Of a stretch of 64,000 nt of DNA, positions 17,474 through 26,699 are shown piece after piece. A model generated the notes under the pieces. That model was not told where the DNA came from, did no database searches, and worked only from the letters and a program-made list of their open reading frames with translations. The stretch spans positions 62,001-126,000 of the forward strand of contig NZ_FNQV01000008.1 in assembly GCF_900107735.1 (NCBI RefSeq), in the 5' to 3' direction. Position 1 is the stretch's first letter. Each line of letters starts with the position of its first letter. Origin of the DNA: Bowdeniella nasicola (GTDB lineage Bacteria; Actinomycetota; Actinomycetes; Actinomycetales; Actinomycetaceae). The position numbers were made by a program, and so were the translations under genes.

Positions 17474-18841
17474 TTAGGCCTCGGTTTTCGAGCCTCCCGG
17501 CCGCAAATACCGCTCGATTGCCTGCATTCTGGCTGTGATATCCCTCTCGTGACCGTGGGATGTGGGCTCGTAGTAGCGAGCATCGGCCAGGGACTCAGGC
17601 AAATACTCTTGCGCCGCGATGCCATGGGGGTGGTTGTGGGAGTACTGGTAGCCCAACCCGTGGCCGAGATCTTTTGCCCCGGAGTAGTGAGCGTCTCGCA
17701 GGTGGAACGGTACGCTGCCGGCCTTGCCACGCTTAATGTCTGCGATCGCCGCATCGATCGCGAGATAGGCGGCATTGGACTTCGGAGCCGTGGCGATGTG
17801 GACGACGGCCTGGGCCAACGGAATCCGTGCCTCGGGCATCCCAAGGAATGCGACCGCTTCATAGGCGGCGACGGCGGTTGTCAGTGCCGTCGGGTCTGCC
17901 ATGCCGACATCTTCGGAGGCGCAGATCACGATGCGGCGCGCGATGAAGCGAGGGTCCTCCCCTGCCACCACCATGCGCGCGAGGTAGTGCAGTGCGGCAT
18001 CCACATCCGATCCCCGCATCGACTTGATGAACGCCGAGATGACGTCGTAGTGCATGTCGCCGGTCTTGTCGTAACGTACTGCGGCCTCGTCGATGGATTC
18101 CTCCACGTCCGCGACGCTGATCTCCTTCGCTCCGCGTGCTTGGGAGGTACCGGCGGCGGCTTCCAGGATTGTGAGGGATTTGCGGCCATCAGATCCGGCT
18201 AGTCGCACAATCATCTCGCGCGCTGCGTCCTCGATCGCCAGGTCGCCGCCATAGCCGCGATCGTCGGCAAGCGCGCGGTCGATGAGCGAGGCGACGGCAT
18301 CATCAGATAGCGGCTGCAGGGTCAGCAGCAAGGAACGCGACAGCAGCGGGGAGATCACCGAGAACGACGGGTTCTCCGTCGTCGCCGCCACCAGCGTCAC
18401 GATCCGGTTTTCGACGCTCGGCAACAGTGCGTCTTGCTGGGATTTGGAAAATCGGTGGACCTCGTCGACGAACAGGACGGTCTCGGTGCCGCTTGTTGCG
18501 AGGTCTCGCCGTGCCTGATCAACGACGGCTCGGACGTCTTTGACGCCGGCACTGACCGCAGAAAGCTCCACGAACTTTCGCCCCGAGGTTCGTGCGATGA
18601 GGTAGGCCAGGGTGGTCTTTCCGGTACCGGGCGGACCGAAAAGGATGATCGATGAGGGGCTTCCCGGCGCCTGCGGATCGAGCAGACGTCGGAGCGGCGA
18701 TCCTGCCTTCAACACGTGTTCCTGACCGGCCACCTCCCCCAGTTCCCGTGGCCGCATCCGCACGGCCAGCGGAGCATTGGCCGCGGGCAGATCGCCCGGG
18801 GATGTGTGCCCGGCGGCGGAAAACAGATCGGGGGTGCTCAT
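17474..18841 (-). CDS. rarA: Replication-associated recombination protein A (RarA/MgsA AAA+ ATPase)
   Basis: Clamp-loader-like AAA+ ATPase acting at stalled replication forks. The 455-residue protein has Walker A GPPGTGKTT, Walker B VLFVDEVHRF and a sensor 1 region AATTENPSF, then the C-terminal tetramerisation part with GSDVDAALHYLARM and HNHPHGIAAQEYLPE. The open frame continues upstream, but ATG at 18841 gives the family N-terminus. TACCAT lies exactly six bases before it and no Shine-Dalgarno is present. Confidence 0.95.
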   Translation of the reverse strand: MSTPDLFSAAGHTSPGDLPAANAPLAVRMRPRELGEVAGQEHVLKAGSPLRRLLDPQAPGSPSSIILFGPPGTGKTTLAYLIARTSGRKFVELSAVSAGVKDVRAVVDQARRDLATSGTETVLFVDEVHRFSKSQQDALLPSVENRIVTLVAATTENPSFSVISPLLSRSLLLTLQPLSDDAVASLIDRALADDRGYGGDLAIEDAAREMIVRLAGSDGRKSLTILEAAAGTSQARGAKEISVADVEESIDEAAVRYDKTGDMHYDVISAFIKSMRGSDVDAALHYLARMVVAGEDPRFIARRIVICASEDVGMADPTALTTAVAAYEAVAFLGMPEARIPLAQAVVHIATAPKSNAAYLAIDAAIADIKRGKAGSVPFHLRDAHYSGAKDLGHGLGYQYSHNHPHGIAAQEYLPESLADARYYEPTSHGHERDITARMQAIERYLRPGGSKTEA

Positions 18842-18847
18842 GTGGCC

Positions 18848-18853
18848 ATGGTA
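18848..18853 (-). promoter_or_regulatory. -10 element TACCAT, candidate leaderless promoter of rarA
   Basis: TACCAT, six bases (GGCCAC), then the rarA ATG. It lies in the 52-base gap after xerD. Confidence 0.45.
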
Positions 18854-18893
18854 TCGAGCCGGCCTGACACACACCCATCGGGAGCGGCAGGGC

Positions 18894-19817
18894 TCACCTC
18901 GCCCGCGGATGGCTCGTGGCGTAGACCTCTCGCAGGTGATCAATGGACACGTGGGTGTAGATCTGCGTCGTGGCGACATCTGCATGTCCGAGCAGTTCCT
19001 GGACGATGCGAACATCTGCCCCGCCGGACAACAAATGCGTGGCATAGCTGTGTCGCAGCATGTGAGGAGTGACCGGACCCGGAAGCCCGATCGCCTCGGC
19101 GTGGCGGCGGACGATGGCACCGGCCGCCTGCCGGGTAAGCGGTTTGCCCCAGGCATTAAGAAAGACGACGGCCGCGCCTCGACCGGCGGCCGACAGTTGC
19201 GGGCGGGCTCGCGTGAGATAGTCCCCCAGCGCATCGATGAGCGCCTGGCCCATCGGAACGATCCGCTCCTTGCGGCCCTTGCCAAACAACCGCACGGCAC
19301 GGCCCTCAAAATCGAGGTCGTCCACGGCAAGCTCACATGCCTCGCTGACGCGAGCCCCAGTGCCGTAGAGGAATTCAAGGAACGCGGCGTCTCGCCGGTC
19401 CAGTGGCTCCTCGCCCACAGCGGCGTGTGCGATGAGCTCGCTGACCTGATCGATGCTGAGGACTTTGGGTAGGGCCGCTTTAGGAGCCGGTGGCGAAACC
19501 TCGGCAGCGACATCGTCGGGGGCCAGGCCTTCGGCGTGCAGGAATCGGTGCCAGGAACGAACCGCGGAGATCACGCGAGAGACGGAACGGGCGGCCAGTG
19601 AACTGCCACCATCGCTTCCCGTGCGCAGCGCGTGGACGAAACTCGAGACGTCCTCCGTCGTGATCTGTCCAGCGGCGCTGCGGCCCCGAGCCTGCAGGAA
19701 ATCGACGTAGCGGGTGAGATCGCGACGATAGGCACCGATGGTGTTGTCCGACAGGGTGCGCTCCACGCGCAGATGGGCCAAGAATTCCTCGACGCTTCGC
19801 GCTAGTTGACCTGCCAT
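18894..19817 (-). CDS. xerD: Site-specific tyrosine recombinase XerD
   Basis: Resolves chromosome dimers at dif together with XerC. The 307-residue protein has the SAM-like N-terminal DNA-binding domain (SVEEFLAHLRVERTLSDNTI) and the complete catalytic set: Arg156 (GARVSEACEL), Lys180, His252 and Arg255 (PHMLRHSYATH), His278 (LLGHA) and Tyr287 (TQIYTHV). Length and motifs fit a housekeeping Xer rather than an element integrase. ctaB lies 15 bases upstream. Confidence 0.94.
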   Translation of the reverse strand: MAGQLARSVEEFLAHLRVERTLSDNTIGAYRRDLTRYVDFLQARGRSAAGQITTEDVSSFVHALRTGSDGGSSLAARSVSRVISAVRSWHRFLHAEGLAPDDVAAEVSPPAPKAALPKVLSIDQVSELIAHAAVGEEPLDRRDAAFLEFLYGTGARVSEACELAVDDLDFEGRAVRLFGKGRKERIVPMGQALIDALGDYLTRARPQLSAAGRGAAVVFLNAWGKPLTRQAAGAIVRRHAEAIGLPGPVTPHMLRHSYATHLLSGGADVRIVQELLGHADVATTQIYTHVSIDHLREVYATSHPRAR

Positions 19818-19832
19818 GAGCGCCAGTAGCCG

Positions 19833-20771
19833 CTAGAACAGTCGCGCGATGAACGGGTCGAGCGCGACCGCCAGGAAGATCAGCGACAGGTAGGTAATCG
19901 AGTGGTGGAAGACCCGCATCGCGGCGAGCCGGCCCCGCTCCGGATGCAGCGCTCGCCGGTAGAGCTGGATTGCTGAGTTCGTGAACCAGGCACCGGCGGC
20001 AACCGCGACGACGGTGTAGAACCAGCTCATCTGCCCGAGCGGGATCAGCGCCAGCGTGCAGGCGATCATCGCGGCGGTGTGGATGAGGATGTTGCGGCCC
20101 ACCGTCACGTTGGACGCGACGACCGGCAGCATCGGCACACCCGCCTTGGCGTAGTCCTTCTTGAACTGCATGGACAGCGGCCAGTAGTGCGGCGGCGTCC
20201 AGAAGAAGACGACGAGGAAGAGGACAAAGGGCGCAAGCGCGAGGGATCCCGTGACCGCCGACCAGCCGATCAGCACCGGCATGCAGCCCGCGACGCCGCC
20301 CCACACGATGTTCTGTGATGTGCGGCGCTTTAGGATCATGGTGTAGCCGACGGCGTAGAGCACGATGGCGGCAAGTGCCAGCGCCGCCGAGGCCCAGTTC
20401 ACGAAGATCGCGAACCACGCGATCGAGGCGGCAGCTAGAACGAATCCAAAGATCGTGGCGCCGCGCGCACTGACGATGCCCGCTGGAATCGGACGTGCCC
20501 GGGTGCGGCCCATAAGCACGTCGATATCGCGGTCATAGACCATGTTGAAGGTGTTGGCCGCTCCCGCCGCCGCAGTGCCACCGATGAGGGTCGCGAGCAT
20601 GAGCCAGGTGCCCGGCCAGCCGCGCGCCGCCAAGATCATCGTCGGGATCGTCGTGACGAGCAGCAACTCGATGATGCGCGGCTTCGTCAACGCAATGTAC
20701 CCGCGGATCACGTCACCTCGCGAATAGGTTCGCGAGGACGTGCGCTCGGGCATTGTGGAGCGATCGGGCAC
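19833..20771 (-). CDS. ctaB: Protoheme IX farnesyltransferase (heme O synthase)
   Basis: Integral membrane UbiA-family enzyme that farnesylates heme B to heme O for the cytochrome oxidase. About nine membrane segments; Asp-rich motif NTFNMVYDRDIDVLMGRT and a second loop with FFWTPPHYWPLSM. Two starts are possible: GTG at 20771 with AAGGAG eleven bases upstream, or ATG at 20753 (306 residues) with no Shine-Dalgarno; I chose the GTG. It is divergent from tkt, the standard actinobacterial arrangement. No ctaA is seen nearby. Confidence 0.93.
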   Translation of the reverse strand: MPDRSTMPERTSSRTYSRGDVIRGYIALTKPRIIELLLVTTIPTMILAARGWPGTWLMLATLIGGTAAAGAANTFNMVYDRDIDVLMGRTRARPIPAGIVSARGATIFGFVLAAASIAWFAIFVNWASAALALAAIVLYAVGYTMILKRRTSQNIVWGGVAGCMPVLIGWSAVTGSLALAPFVLFLVVFFWTPPHYWPLSMQFKKDYAKAGVPMLPVVASNVTVGRNILIHTAAMIACTLALIPLGQMSWFYTVVAVAAGAWFTNSAIQLYRRALHPERGRLAAMRVFHHSITYLSLIFLAVALDPFIARLF

Positions 20772-20909
20772 GAGAATAATGACTCCTTGGACGGTGGTCC
20801 CCCTACTGTACCTGGCCAATGGGCGCGCATCCCGGCCAAGGCGCATACGATGGGAGAAGCGTGCGGTTAGTCCGCTCACATCACTCGAGACAACGGAAAC
20901 GAGGAACAC

Positions 20910-23003
20910 ATGCCCACCACGCCAGAGTTCACTTGGGATGACTTCGACCAGCTCGCCGTCGATACCGGACGCGTTCTCGCGGCCGATGCGGTGCAGAAGG
21001 TGGGCAATGGTCACCCGGGAACCGCGATGTCGCTTTCTCCGCTGGCTTATTTGCTCTACCACAAGGTCATGCGCCTGGACCCCGCCGATCCCCTGTGGCT
21101 CGGCCGTGACCGGTTCGTCTTGTCCGCGGGCCACTCCTCGCTCACGCAGTACATTCAGCTGTATTTGACGGGTACCGGCCTCGAGCTTGAAGACCTGGAA
21201 TCGCTGCGTACCTGGGGTTCCAAGACGCCCGGCCATCCCGAGTACAAGCACACCGACGGCATCGAGATCACGACCGGTCCCCTGGGCCAAGGTCTTGCCT
21301 CCGCCGTCGGCATGGCGATGGGAACCCGCCGCGAGCACGGCCTGCTCGATGCCGATACGCCGCTCGGTGAGAGCCCGTTCGATCACGATATTTGGGTTAT
21401 TGCCTCCGATGGCGACCTGCAAGAGGGCGTGACCTCGGAAGCTTCCTCGCTCGCCGGCACCCAGGAACTTGGCAACCTCGTCGTGATTTGGGACGACAAC
21501 CAGATCTCGATCGAGGACGACACCTCGATCGCGTTCGGCGAAGACGTCTCGGCGCGCTACCGCGCCTACGGCTGGAAGGTTCTCGAGGTCAACTGGCGCT
21601 CCGGCGAGGAATACCACGAGGACATCGAAGAGCTCTACCGCGCTCTGATCGAAGCCCGCGAGACGACGGACGCCCCCGTCCTGATCCGTCTGCGCACGAT
21701 CATCGGCTGGCCCGCGCCGAACAAGAAGGACACTGGCGCGATCCACGGCAGCGCGCTCGGCGAGGACGAGGTCAAGGCGACCAAGGAAATTCTCGGCTTC
21801 GATCCAAACAAGACCTTCGACGTCGATCCCGAGCTCATTTCGACGCTGCGGGAGCGGGCCGCGGAGCGCGGCAAGAAGGCGCGTGAGGCGTGGCAGCCCG
21901 GCTTTGATTCCTGGGCCGAGAAGAACCCCGAGGGCAAGAAACTCCTCGACCGGCTCGTCGCCCGCACCCTGCCCGAGGACCTCGCCTCCAAGCTTCCAAC
22001 CTTCGAGGGCAAGGATTCGCTGGCCACCCGCGCCGCCTCCGGCGAGGTGCTCAACGCCCTGGCGGAGCCGCTGCCGGAGCTGTGGGGCGGTTCGGCCGAC
22101 CTCGCCGGCTCCAACAACACGACGATGAAGGGCGAGCCGTCCTTCCTGCCGGCGGATCGCTCCTCGGAGATGTTCCCGGGCAACGTCTTTGGTCGTACCC
22201 TGCACTTCGGTATCCGCGAGCACGCGATGGGCTCGATCCTGTCCGGTATCGCGCTCGAGGGCCTCACCCGCCCCTACGGCGGCACCTTCCTCGTGTTCTC
22301 CGACTACATGCGCGCGGCCGTGCGCCTGGCCGCCCTCATGGGTGTGCCGGTGACCTACGTGTGGACGCACGATTCGATCGGTCTCGGTGAGGACGGCCCG
22401 ACGCACCAGCCCGTCGAGCACTTGACCGCGCTGCGTGCGATCCCGAACCTCGATATCGTCCGACCGGCCGATGCGACCGAAACCGCCCAGGCTTGGCTCT
22501 CGCTGCTCAAGCGCGACGCCCGTCCGACCGGCCTCATTCTGACCCGCCAGAACGTGCCCGTCCTTGATCGCGAAACCTACGCACCGGCCGAGGGCGTGGA
22601 TCGTGGCGGCTACATCCTGGCCGAAGCCGATGGCGACGTCGAGGTCATCCTGCTCGCCTCCGGCTCCGAGGTTCAGCTGGCCCTTGAGGCCCGCGAGACC
22701 CTGCAGGCCGATGGCACGCCCACGCGCGTCGTCTCGATGCCCTCGATGGAGTGGTTCGATGCGCAGGACGCCGCCTACCGCGAAGAGGTGCTGCCGCCGA
22801 GCGTACGTGCCCGCGTCTCCGTCGAAGCTGGCCTTGCCGCCCCATGGCGCCCCTACGTGGGTGACCTGGGCCGTTCGGTCTCCCTCGAACACTTCGGCGC
22901 TTCCGCCGATTACGAAACCCTCTACCGCGAATTCGGCATCACCGCCGACACGGTCGTAACCGCGGCCCGCGAATCCCTGGCCGCACTCCAGCAGGAGGAC
23001 TAG
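20910..23003 (+). CDS. tkt: Transketolase
   Basis: Thiamine-diphosphate enzyme moving two-carbon units in the pentose phosphate pathway. The 697-residue protein has the TPP-binding region SDGDLQEG...WDDNQISIEDDT, GPLGQGLASAVG, and the pyrimidine domain with HFGIREHAMG and THDSIGLGEDGPTHQPVE. ATG at 20910 has GAGGAAC just upstream. It begins the tkt-tal-zwf-opcA-pgl cluster. Confidence 0.97.
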   Translation: MPTTPEFTWDDFDQLAVDTGRVLAADAVQKVGNGHPGTAMSLSPLAYLLYHKVMRLDPADPLWLGRDRFVLSAGHSSLTQYIQLYLTGTGLELEDLESLRTWGSKTPGHPEYKHTDGIEITTGPLGQGLASAVGMAMGTRREHGLLDADTPLGESPFDHDIWVIASDGDLQEGVTSEASSLAGTQELGNLVVIWDDNQISIEDDTSIAFGEDVSARYRAYGWKVLEVNWRSGEEYHEDIEELYRALIEARETTDAPVLIRLRTIIGWPAPNKKDTGAIHGSALGEDEVKATKEILGFDPNKTFDVDPELISTLRERAAERGKKAREAWQPGFDSWAEKNPEGKKLLDRLVARTLPEDLASKLPTFEGKDSLATRAASGEVLNALAEPLPELWGGSADLAGSNNTTMKGEPSFLPADRSSEMFPGNVFGRTLHFGIREHAMGSILSGIALEGLTRPYGGTFLVFSDYMRAAVRLAALMGVPVTYVWTHDSIGLGEDGPTHQPVEHLTALRAIPNLDIVRPADATETAQAWLSLLKRDARPTGLILTRQNVPVLDRETYAPAEGVDRGGYILAEADGDVEVILLASGSEVQLALEARETLQADGTPTRVVSMPSMEWFDAQDAAYREEVLPPSVRARVSVEAGLAAPWRPYVGDLGRSVSLEHFGASADYETLYREFGITADTVVTAARESLAALQQED

Positions 23004-23005
23004 GT

Positions 23006-24130
23006 ATGAATCCCTACGAAGAACTCTCCGCGCGCGGCGTCGCGATCTGGCTCGATGACCTGTCCAAGTCGGCGCTCGATCCAAGCGATAAGAACGCCCT
23101 GAAGACTGATATCGAGCAGCGCAACGTCGTCGGGGTAACGACGAATCCATCGATCTTTGCGGCCGCGCTGAAGGACGGCGCGGTCTACGCGCCCGGCATC
23201 CGCGAGCTCCTGGACTCCGGTGAGGAACACTCGACGGAGGACATTGCGCTCGCGCTCATGGTCCAAGACGTGCAGCAGGCCTGCGATCTGCTCGCGCCCG
23301 TCTTCGAAGAAACCGATGGCCTCAACGGCCGCGTCTCCATCGAAGTCGATCCGCGGCTCGCCCACGATACGGCGGCGACGGTCGAGCAGGCCCGCATGCT
23401 GTGGCATCTCGTCGATCGGCCAAACCTGCTGGTGAAGATTCCCGCGACGGTCGAAGGACTGCCCGCGATCGCCGAGGCGATCTCCGAGGGCATTTCGGTT
23501 AACGTCACGCTCATCTTCTCCCCCGACCGCTACCGCGCCGTCATGGGTGCCTACCTCGACGGGTTGCACGCTGCCGCGCGCAATCACGTGGACCTGTCGG
23601 CCATCCGCTCGGTTGCCTCGTTGTTCATCTCGCGCACCGACGCCAAGGTCGATCCGCTGCTCGATAAGCTCGCCGAAGCCGGCAACGAGCGCGCCGCCGA
23701 GCTGCGCGGCGAAGTGGGACTCGCGATCGCCCGCGTGTGCTACGCGGCGTTCGAGGAGACCTTCTCGCAGCCGCGCTTCACCGAGCTCGACGGAGCCCAC
23801 GTCCAGCGTCCCCTGTGGGCCTCCACGGGCGTGAAGGACCCGAGCTATGAGGCGACGAAGTACGTCGTCGGCCTCGTCGCTCCTGACACGGTCAACACGA
23901 TGCCGCGCGACACGCTCAAGGGCGTCGGCGAGCTGACCGAGATTCCGGAGGACACCGTCACGCCGAATATCGCCGACGCCGAGGAGGTCCTGGCCTCCCT
24001 CGACAAGCTCGGCATCGAGCTCGAGGACGTCTTTAGTGAACTCGAAGCCGAAGGCGTAAAGAAGTTCGAGGACTCCTGGGACGAATTGATTGCGGCCGTC
24101 CAGGCCGGCATCGACGACGCCTCCGCCTAA
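23006..24130 (+). CDS. tal: Transaldolase
   Basis: Transfers the dihydroxyacetone unit between sugar phosphates. The 374-residue actinobacterial-type transaldolase has VTTNPSIFAAAL at 44-55 and the Schiff-base Lys144 in NLLVKIPAT. It starts 2 bases after tkt. A strong hairpin follows its stop. Confidence 0.96.
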   Translation: MNPYEELSARGVAIWLDDLSKSALDPSDKNALKTDIEQRNVVGVTTNPSIFAAALKDGAVYAPGIRELLDSGEEHSTEDIALALMVQDVQQACDLLAPVFEETDGLNGRVSIEVDPRLAHDTAATVEQARMLWHLVDRPNLLVKIPATVEGLPAIAEAISEGISVNVTLIFSPDRYRAVMGAYLDGLHAAARNHVDLSAIRSVASLFISRTDAKVDPLLDKLAEAGNERAAELRGEVGLAIARVCYAAFEETFSQPRFTELDGAHVQRPLWASTGVKDPSYEATKYVVGLVAPDTVNTMPRDTLKGVGELTEIPEDTVTPNIADAEEVLASLDKLGIELEDVFSELEAEGVKKFEDSWDELIAAVQAGIDDASA

Positions 24131-24137
24131 CTCCCAC

Positions 24138-24173
24138 CGCTCGGGCGGGGCTACCACTCGCCCCGCCCGAGCG
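24138..24173 (+). terminator. Strong hairpin between tal and zwf
   Basis: A perfect 14-bp stem (CGCTCGGGCGGGGC / GCCCCGCCCGAGCG) with an 8-base loop, 7 bases after the tal stop. It probably separates tkt-tal from zwf-opcA-pgl or lowers read-through. Confidence 0.8.
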
Positions 24174-24208
24174 ATTCGTCTGCCCCTGCTTTGCCACTAG
24201 GAGAATCG

Positions 24209-25756
24209 ATGGCCGACTGGCACAACCCCCTCATCAACCCCGACGATCGACGCCTGCCACGCATGTCGGGGCCGTGCGGCATGGTGATGTTCGGGATCAC
24301 GGGCGATCTCGCCCGCAAAAAACTTCTGCCCGCAATCTACGATCTTGCCAACCGCGGCCTGCTGCACCCAGCTTTCGCCCTGACGGGCTTTGCCCGGCGC
24401 GACTGGGGCCGGGAGAGCTTCGTGGCCTTCGTCGAAGAGCAGATCCGCGAACACGCGCGCACCCCCTTTGACCAGGCCACCTTCGATCACCTCGCCGAGG
24501 GGATGCGCTTTGTCGAAGGCTCCTTCGACGATCTGGACTCCTTCCATAAGCTCGCCGACGTCGTGACCGAACTGGACGAGCACTTCGGCACCGGCGGGAA
24601 CCACGCCTTCTACCTCTCGATCCCGCCCGACTGGTTCGGGCCAGTGTGCGAAAACCTCGCGAAGTCCGGTCTCGTGAACGATGATGCGCCCGAAGGCATC
24701 CGCGAGTCCGGGGCCTGGCGCCGAGTCGTCATCGAAAAGCCCTTCGGTCATGATCTTGCCAGCGCGATCGAGCTGAACGAGACGATCCGCAAGGTCTTTC
24801 CCGAGGATTCGATCTTCCGCATCGATCACTACCTCGGCAAGGAAACCGTCCAGAACATCCTCGCGATGCGCTTTGCCAACTCGATCTGGGAACCGCTGTG
24901 GTCTTCGCACTACGTCGACCACGTCCAGATCACGATGGCCGAGACCATTGGGATCGGATCGCGCGCCGGGTACTACGACGGCATCGGTGCCGCACGCGAC
25001 GTCATCCAAAACCACCTGCTGCAGCTGCTGGCCCTCACGGCACTGGAAGAGCCGATTAATTTCTCGGCCGCTGCGCTGCACACGGAAAAGGAAAAGGTGC
25101 TCGCAAGCGTCACCCTGCCGAGCGATCTGTCGGCCCACACGGCCCGCGGTCGCTACGCCGCCGGCCGCCAGGCGGGCGAACTCGTGACGGCCTACGTCGA
25201 TGAAGAGGGCGTGCCCGATGATTCCACGACGGAGACCTACGCTGCGATGCGCGTGGACATCAATACCCGGCGCTGGGCGGGCGTGCCGTTCTACCTGCGC
25301 ACGGGCAAGCGGCTAGGAAAGCGCGTCACGGAGATTGCGCTCGTCTTTAAGCACAATGCGCACATGCCCTTTGACAACACCGACGTACCGGAGCAGGCGC
25401 AAAACGCCCTCGTCATTCGTATCCAGCCCGATGAGGGCGTGACGATCCGCTTCGGCTCCAAGGTGCCGGGCACGGCGATGCAGATCCGCGATGTCACGAT
25501 GGACTTCGATTACGGCGAGGCGTTCACCGAGAACTCCCCGGAGGCCTACGAGCGGTTGATCCTGGATGTGCTGCGCGGCGACGCGCCGCTCTTCCCGCGC
25601 CAAAGCGAGGTCGAGCTCAGCTGGAAGATCCTTGACCCGGTGGTGAAGCACTGGGCGAAGCAGGGGCCGCCCGAGGACTATCGCCCGGGGTTGTGGGGGC
25701 CGGATTCCGCCGATCTCATGCTCGCCAACGATGGCCGCACCTGGCGCATCCCGTAG
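24209..25756 (+). CDS. zwf: Glucose-6-phosphate 1-dehydrogenase
   Basis: First step of the oxidative pentose phosphate pathway, producing NADPH. The 515-residue protein has the dinucleotide motif GITGDLARKK at 29-38 and the substrate motif RIDHYLGKETVQN. ATG at 24209 has AGGAG five bases upstream and is preferred over the in-frame ATG at 24191. It is followed by its assembly factor opcA. Confidence 0.97.
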   Translation: MADWHNPLINPDDRRLPRMSGPCGMVMFGITGDLARKKLLPAIYDLANRGLLHPAFALTGFARRDWGRESFVAFVEEQIREHARTPFDQATFDHLAEGMRFVEGSFDDLDSFHKLADVVTELDEHFGTGGNHAFYLSIPPDWFGPVCENLAKSGLVNDDAPEGIRESGAWRRVVIEKPFGHDLASAIELNETIRKVFPEDSIFRIDHYLGKETVQNILAMRFANSIWEPLWSSHYVDHVQITMAETIGIGSRAGYYDGIGAARDVIQNHLLQLLALTALEEPINFSAAALHTEKEKVLASVTLPSDLSAHTARGRYAAGRQAGELVTAYVDEEGVPDDSTTETYAAMRVDINTRRWAGVPFYLRTGKRLGKRVTEIALVFKHNAHMPFDNTDVPEQAQNALVIRIQPDEGVTIRFGSKVPGTAMQIRDVTMDFDYGEAFTENSPEAYERLILDVLRGDAPLFPRQSEVELSWKILDPVVKHWAKQGPPEDYRPGLWGPDSADLMLANDGRTWRIP

Positions 25757-25772
25757 GGAAGGACGAGGCACG

Positions 25773-26699
25773 ATGAAACTTGAAAACACCAACACCGTCG
25801 ATATCGCAGTCGAGCTCAACACCATTAAGGTCGACGCCGGCTCCGTCACCCTCGGCCGGGTCCTGACCCTGCTCGCGGTTGTGCCCCACGCCGATGACGT
25901 CGAAGACGCCATCGCGACGGCCGCGGCGACCTCCCGCGCCCACCCGTGCCGCGTCGTCGTCATCGTTCACGATGAGCAGGCCGAAGCCTCCTGCGATTCC
26001 CGCCTCGATGCCGAGATTCGCTTCAGCGAGGACGAGGGCGCCTCCGAGGTCGTCGTCCTGTACCCCAAGGGCGGCGCGTGCGAGGATCTCGACACGCTCG
26101 TCATGCCGCTGCTGCTCGCGGACACGCCCGTCGTCGTGTGGTGGCCGGAGGTCGGGCCGGACTCCCCCCAGGAGCACCCGCTCGGCAACCTCGCCACGCG
26201 CCGCATCACGGACTCGCGTCACAACGACAACCCCGTGGACTATCTCGAGCGCCTCGCGCTGAACTACCACCCCGGGGACACCGATCTCGCCTGGGCGGGC
26301 ATCACGCTGTGGCGAGCCCTGGCGGTCACCCTCGTGCAGGAACGCCCCCACGGCGAGATCACGGCCGCCAAGGTGCGTGGCAACCTCGACCAGCCCGCGA
26401 TGCACCTCATGGCCGGGTGGCTCGCTGTCCAACTCGATATCAGCGTTGAGCTCGAAGCCGTCGACGGCGCCCGCACCCTGACCGAGGTCGTCCTGCAGCG
26501 CGCTGACGGCGAGCTCGTCATCCGCCGGCCCGACGGCGAGTCCGTGGCGACGCTATCCCATCCCAACCGGCAAGATCAGCGCGTGAACCTGCCCCGGCGC
26601 TCCGTTGCCGACTGCCTAACCGAGGACCTTCGGCGATTGGATCCAGACGATATGTACGCCCAGGTTGTGACCCGCGGGATTGCGATGGTGGAACGCTAA
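25773..26699 (+). CDS. opcA: Glucose-6-phosphate dehydrogenase assembly protein OpcA
   Basis: Actinobacterial and cyanobacterial factor needed for active Zwf. The 308-residue protein starts MKLENTNTVDIAVELNT, and has PVVVWWPEVGPDSP and ARRITDSR-like regions typical of OpcA. It sits between zwf and pgl, sharing TAATG with pgl. An upstream in-frame ATG inside the end of zwf is rejected; AAGGACGAGG precedes the chosen ATG. Confidence 0.94.
   Translation: MKLENTNTVDIAVELNTIKVDAGSVTLGRVLTLLAVVPHADDVEDAIATAAATSRAHPCRVVVIVHDEQAEASCDSRLDAEIRFSEDEGASEVVVLYPKGGACEDLDTLVMPLLLADTPVVVWWPEVGPDSPQEHPLGNLATRRITDSRHNDNPVDYLERLALNYHPGDTDLAWAGITLWRALAVTLVQERPHGEITAAKVRGNLDQPAMHLMAGWLAVQLDISVELEAVDGARTLTEVVLQRADGELVIRRPDGESVATLSHPNRQDQRVNLPRRSVADCLTEDLRRLDPDDMYAQVVTRGIAMVER

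Noticed and set aside
18842-19513. Upstream extension of the rarA frame into xerD
   Set aside because: Family N-terminus (MSTPDLFSAAG) starts at 18841 and xerD occupies the other frame with all catalytic residues.
18894-19817. Phage or mobile-element integrase
   Set aside because: Length, domain order and housekeeping context fit XerD; no att sites, cargo or tRNA target nearby.
20772-23150. Large upstream extension of the ctaB frame over the tkt gene
   Set aside because: The real CtaB begins at 20771 or 20753; the extension is antisense to tkt and crosses the divergent promoter.
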